Shown in pieces: positions 32,214-34,265 of a DNA stretch of 34,265 bases. The stretch is from Bryobacterales bacterium (GTDB lineage Bacteria > Acidobacteriota > Terriglobia > Bryobacterales > Bryobacteraceae). The stretch's first letter is position 1. Each line of letters starts with the position of its first letter. Location: positions 1 to 34,265 of the forward strand of contig JAOAPR010000178.1 in assembly GCA_025463005.1 (NCBI GenBank), given 5' to 3'. A program made the position numbers and the translations under genes. The notes beneath the pieces were generated by a model that saw only the letters and a program-made list of their open reading frames with translations, was not told the DNA's origin and searched no databases.

Positions 32214-33344
32214 ATGGTGGAGCTCGGACGAGCCGGTACGCCAATGGACGCGGTTGCGGGCGTCGTTCCCTCTCTTGTTTTCGAGCCCGCCGATGAGCAA
32301 GAAACTGCCTTAATACTCAGAGACGCCAATCAAGCTGGATTATCTGTGATCCCGACCGGTGGGGGAACGAAGCTCGACTGGGGCAATCCGCCCCGAAAGG
32401 CGGACGTACTTCTTTCTATGCGCCGCCAGAACCGAGTCCTCGAACATGCATGGGCGGACCTGACCGTGACGGTCGAGGCAGGTTGCACAATCGCGGAATT
32501 GCAGCGGACACTGGCCGAGCATGGGCAGCGCCTGGCTATCGACCCGCTGTGGCCGGAACGTGCGACCGTCGGAGGAATCCTCGCAACCAACGATAGCGGG
32601 GTGCTTCGACTGGCATACGGAAGTTTGCGCGACCTGATCATCGGCGTCACGCTGGTGCTGGCGGACGGAACGATCGCCTCAAGCGGCGGAAAAGTAGTGA
32701 AGAACGTCGCGGGATACGATCTTCCCAAGCTCACGACCGGGGCATTGGGGACGCTCGGAGTGATCACACGCGCGGTGTTTCGCCTGCATCCTCTGCCACG
32801 GAATACGCGGACGCTGACGATCGCCGCAAAAGACGCCGCCGATATGCAGCGTGTGGTTTTGGCGATTCTGGGCGCACAGCTCGCACCCGCAGCGGTCCAA
32901 GTGAGAAACGGGAATGTCGATATCTTGTTAGAGGGAACCAGAGACGGAATCGCGTCGCAGGAGTCGGCGATCAAAGAGTTTGGAACGCTCCAGGAAGGCT
33001 CGCCCGATGTTTGGAAGGCACGAGAAGAGCTGTGGGACCGTGCACCGATTGTTAAATTCACGACCCTTCCGTCACGGATTTCAGCAGCCTCAGCGTCATT
33101 CTCACGTTCTGTTATACAGGCGACGGGGATTGGCTTCGCGCAAGTCCCCGTGGGTCACGACGGTGATCTTGCGGGACTGCGAGCGGCGATGGAACGGGAC
33201 GGCGGATCTCTCGTAATCCTGGGCCGGACGCAACATGACGCGTGGGGCTCACCCGGTGACGCGTTGCCGCTGATGCGCGCGGTGAAGGAACAGTTCGATC
33301 CCAAAGGTACCCTGAATCCCGGTCGCTTCGTAGGCGGCATTTAA
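32214..33344 (+). CDS. glcE: Glycolate oxidase FAD-binding subunit GlcE
   Basis: A 376-residue second flavin subunit. It has VIPTGGGTKLDWGNPPRKAD, LTVTVEAGCTIAELQRTLAE, ATVGGILATNDSGVLRLAYG, the GGKVVKNVAGYDLPKLTTGA stretch and GTLGVITRAVFRLHPLPR, the standard GlcE set, and ends FDPKGTLNPGRFVGGI. Compared with GlcD it lacks the C-terminal HAGDGN and GEHGVG motifs, as expected. Its ATG lies 3 nt after glcD and its stop overlaps the glcF ATG (TAATG), so the three subunits are coupled in translation. Confidence 0.94.
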   Translation: MVELGRAGTPMDAVAGVVPSLVFEPADEQETALILRDANQAGLSVIPTGGGTKLDWGNPPRKADVLLSMRRQNRVLEHAWADLTVTVEAGCTIAELQRTLAEHGQRLAIDPLWPERATVGGILATNDSGVLRLAYGSLRDLIIGVTLVLADGTIASSGGKVVKNVAGYDLPKLTTGALGTLGVITRAVFRLHPLPRNTRTLTIAAKDAADMQRVVLAILGAQLAPAAVQVRNGNVDILLEGTRDGIASQESAIKEFGTLQEGSPDVWKAREELWDRAPIVKFTTLPSRISAASASFSRSVIQATGIGFAQVPVGHDGDLAGLRAAMERDGGSLVILGRTQHDAWGSPGDALPLMRAVKEQFDPKGTLNPGRFVGGI

Positions 33345-34265
33345 TGCAAGCGTTTGATCAACATCATCCGCCCGCGCCCGAACTGATCAATCAATGCGTG
33401 CATTGCGGGTTCTGCCTGCCGGCATGCCCGACCTATGTGCTGTGGGGAAACGAAATGGATTCGCCACGCGGGCGCATCTATCTGATGAAGATGGCCAGCG
33501 AAGGCGCTACAGCCATGACCGATCCATGGGTCCGTCACATCGACACCTGTTTGGGATGTATGTCGTGCATGACGGCCTGCCCTTCCGGCGTCGATTACGC
33601 GAAGCTCATCGAGGCGACGCGCGCGCAAATCGAACGCCGCCATCCGCGCTCTACGGCGGAGCGGTTCCATCGATGGATGATCTTTAACACGTTTCCTCGC
33701 GTCGACCGGCTGCGGCTGGTCCGGGGTCTGTTGCTGATTTATCAGAAGTCCGGGTTGCAGTCCTTGGTTCGCGGATCTGGACTGCTGAAACTACTCCCGC
33801 GGCAGTTGGGCGCCATGGAAGCGCTGATGCCGAAGCTCGGGGCGCACACCCGCATTCCTGCCGTAACACCAGCCCGGGGGGAAAAGCGTAAACGGGTCGG
33901 CCTTCTGCTGGGATGCGTTCAGCGCGAATTCATGCCGGAAATTAATGCGGCGACTGTGCGCGTGCTGGCGGCCGAAGGGTGCGAGGTGATCGCGCCACCG
34001 GATCAGCCATGCTGCGGAGCTCTGATGGTGCACGCCGGCGAGGAAACGCCCGCGCTCGATCTGGCCCGGCGCACGATCGACGTCTTCGAGCGCGCCCAGG
34101 TCGACATCGTCATCACCAACGCGGGCGGCTGCGGATCTAACGTCCGCGAGTACGGCTACCAGTTGCGTGACGATCCTCAGTACGCCGAGCGCGCTGCGCG
34201 ATTCTCCGCCAAGTGTAAAGATATCGCCGAGTTTCTGGAAGAGCTGGTCCCGCGGTCCCCGCGAA
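33344..34265 (+). CDS. glcF: Glycolate oxidase iron-sulfur subunit GlcF (3' end outside window)
   Basis: The first 307 residues are present. Two [4Fe-4S] clusters are read directly: CVHCGFCLPACP (about residues 18-29) and CLGCMSCMTACPSGVDY (about 69-85). LMPKLGAHTRIP is followed by the first cysteine-rich heterodisulfide-reductase-like (CCG) domain: GLLLGCVQREFMPEINAATV, DQPCCGALMVHAGE and VITNAGGCGSNVREYG. This order is characteristic of GlcF, which passes electrons from GlcD/GlcE to quinone at the membrane. The ATG 33344 overlaps the glcE stop. The frame is open to the window edge; roughly 100 residues should follow. Confidence 0.94.
   Translation, partial: MQAFDQHHPPAPELINQCVHCGFCLPACPTYVLWGNEMDSPRGRIYLMKMASEGATAMTDPWVRHIDTCLGCMSCMTACPSGVDYAKLIEATRAQIERRHPRSTAERFHRWMIFNTFPRVDRLRLVRGLLLIYQKSGLQSLVRGSGLLKLLPRQLGAMEALMPKLGAHTRIPAVTPARGEKRKRVGLLLGCVQREFMPEINAATVRVLAAEGCEVIAPPDQPCCGALMVHAGEETPALDLARRTIDVFERAQVDIVITNAGGCGSNVREYGYQLRDDPQYAERAARFSAKCKDIAEFLEELVPRSPR

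Overview
The window looks like a chromosomal stretch of a soil Acidobacteriota bacterium, most likely of the Solibacter/Bryobacter group. This rests on family content: a TIGR03435-type protein, a DUF6152 protein beside two secreted proteins of the 'GDSIGKWEGDTLV' family, a relic of a kinase-type TolB propeller, a PEP-CTERM protein and an orphan Flp pilin. Base composition is moderately GC-rich. I see no tRNA, rRNA, CRISPR array, integrase or insertion sequence.

Layout. 1-1800 (minus): a sigma-54 activator, frameshifted and cut by the window edge, and a SAM methyltransferase. 1870-4350: a Q/N/H-rich 56-residue protein, two tandem secreted paralogs, and a divergent DUF6152 gene with a consensus sigma-70 promoter. 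4383-10749: a signalling block made of a phosphate-binding-like protein, a porin, a membrane histidine kinase, and a divergent REC-(HisKA-like)-REC-GGDEF-EAL protein. 11004-14588: a PEP-CTERM protein with a possible lectin-like body, remnants of two genes joined head to head, a secreted protein with two long internal repeats, and a DUF4118-type membrane protein. 14903-18406: a DoxX-like gene, then on the minus strand a serine hydrolase, a HAD-II protein, a broken RidA gene and a broken, truncated zinc alcohol dehydrogenase. 18534-22125: class I fructose-1,6-bisphosphatase, an unknown Ala-rich protein, a tandem pair of related unknown proteins (the second frameshifted), and a tightly coupled three-gene unit (small helical protein, DUF3309, DUF1003). 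22344-27230: an AsmA-like protein, then a minus-strand lipid operon: a CFA-synthase-like methyltransferase, an FAD oxidoreductase of the DHCR24/TmsA type and a polytopic membrane protein. 27424-34265 (plus): Flp pilin, quinone oxidoreductase, Fcy1-like cytosine deaminase, malate synthase A, and the glycolate oxidase genes glcD, glcE and glcF (cut by the window end).

How the genes work together. GlcDEF would oxidise glycolate to glyoxylate, and malate synthase A would condense glyoxylate with acetyl-CoA, so the last four genes form a short glycolate-to-malate route. The methyltransferase/FAD pair looks like a pathway for in-chain methylated fatty acids. The porin, binding protein, kinase and c-di-GMP protein look like one sensing unit, and the kinase and porin share a GGCTAAGG-type element upstream of their start codons.

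Caution: at least four genes read as intact proteins only after a small frame correction (near 506, 15442, 16320 and 20983). This is either real gene decay or residual sequencing error, and the window alone cannot decide which.
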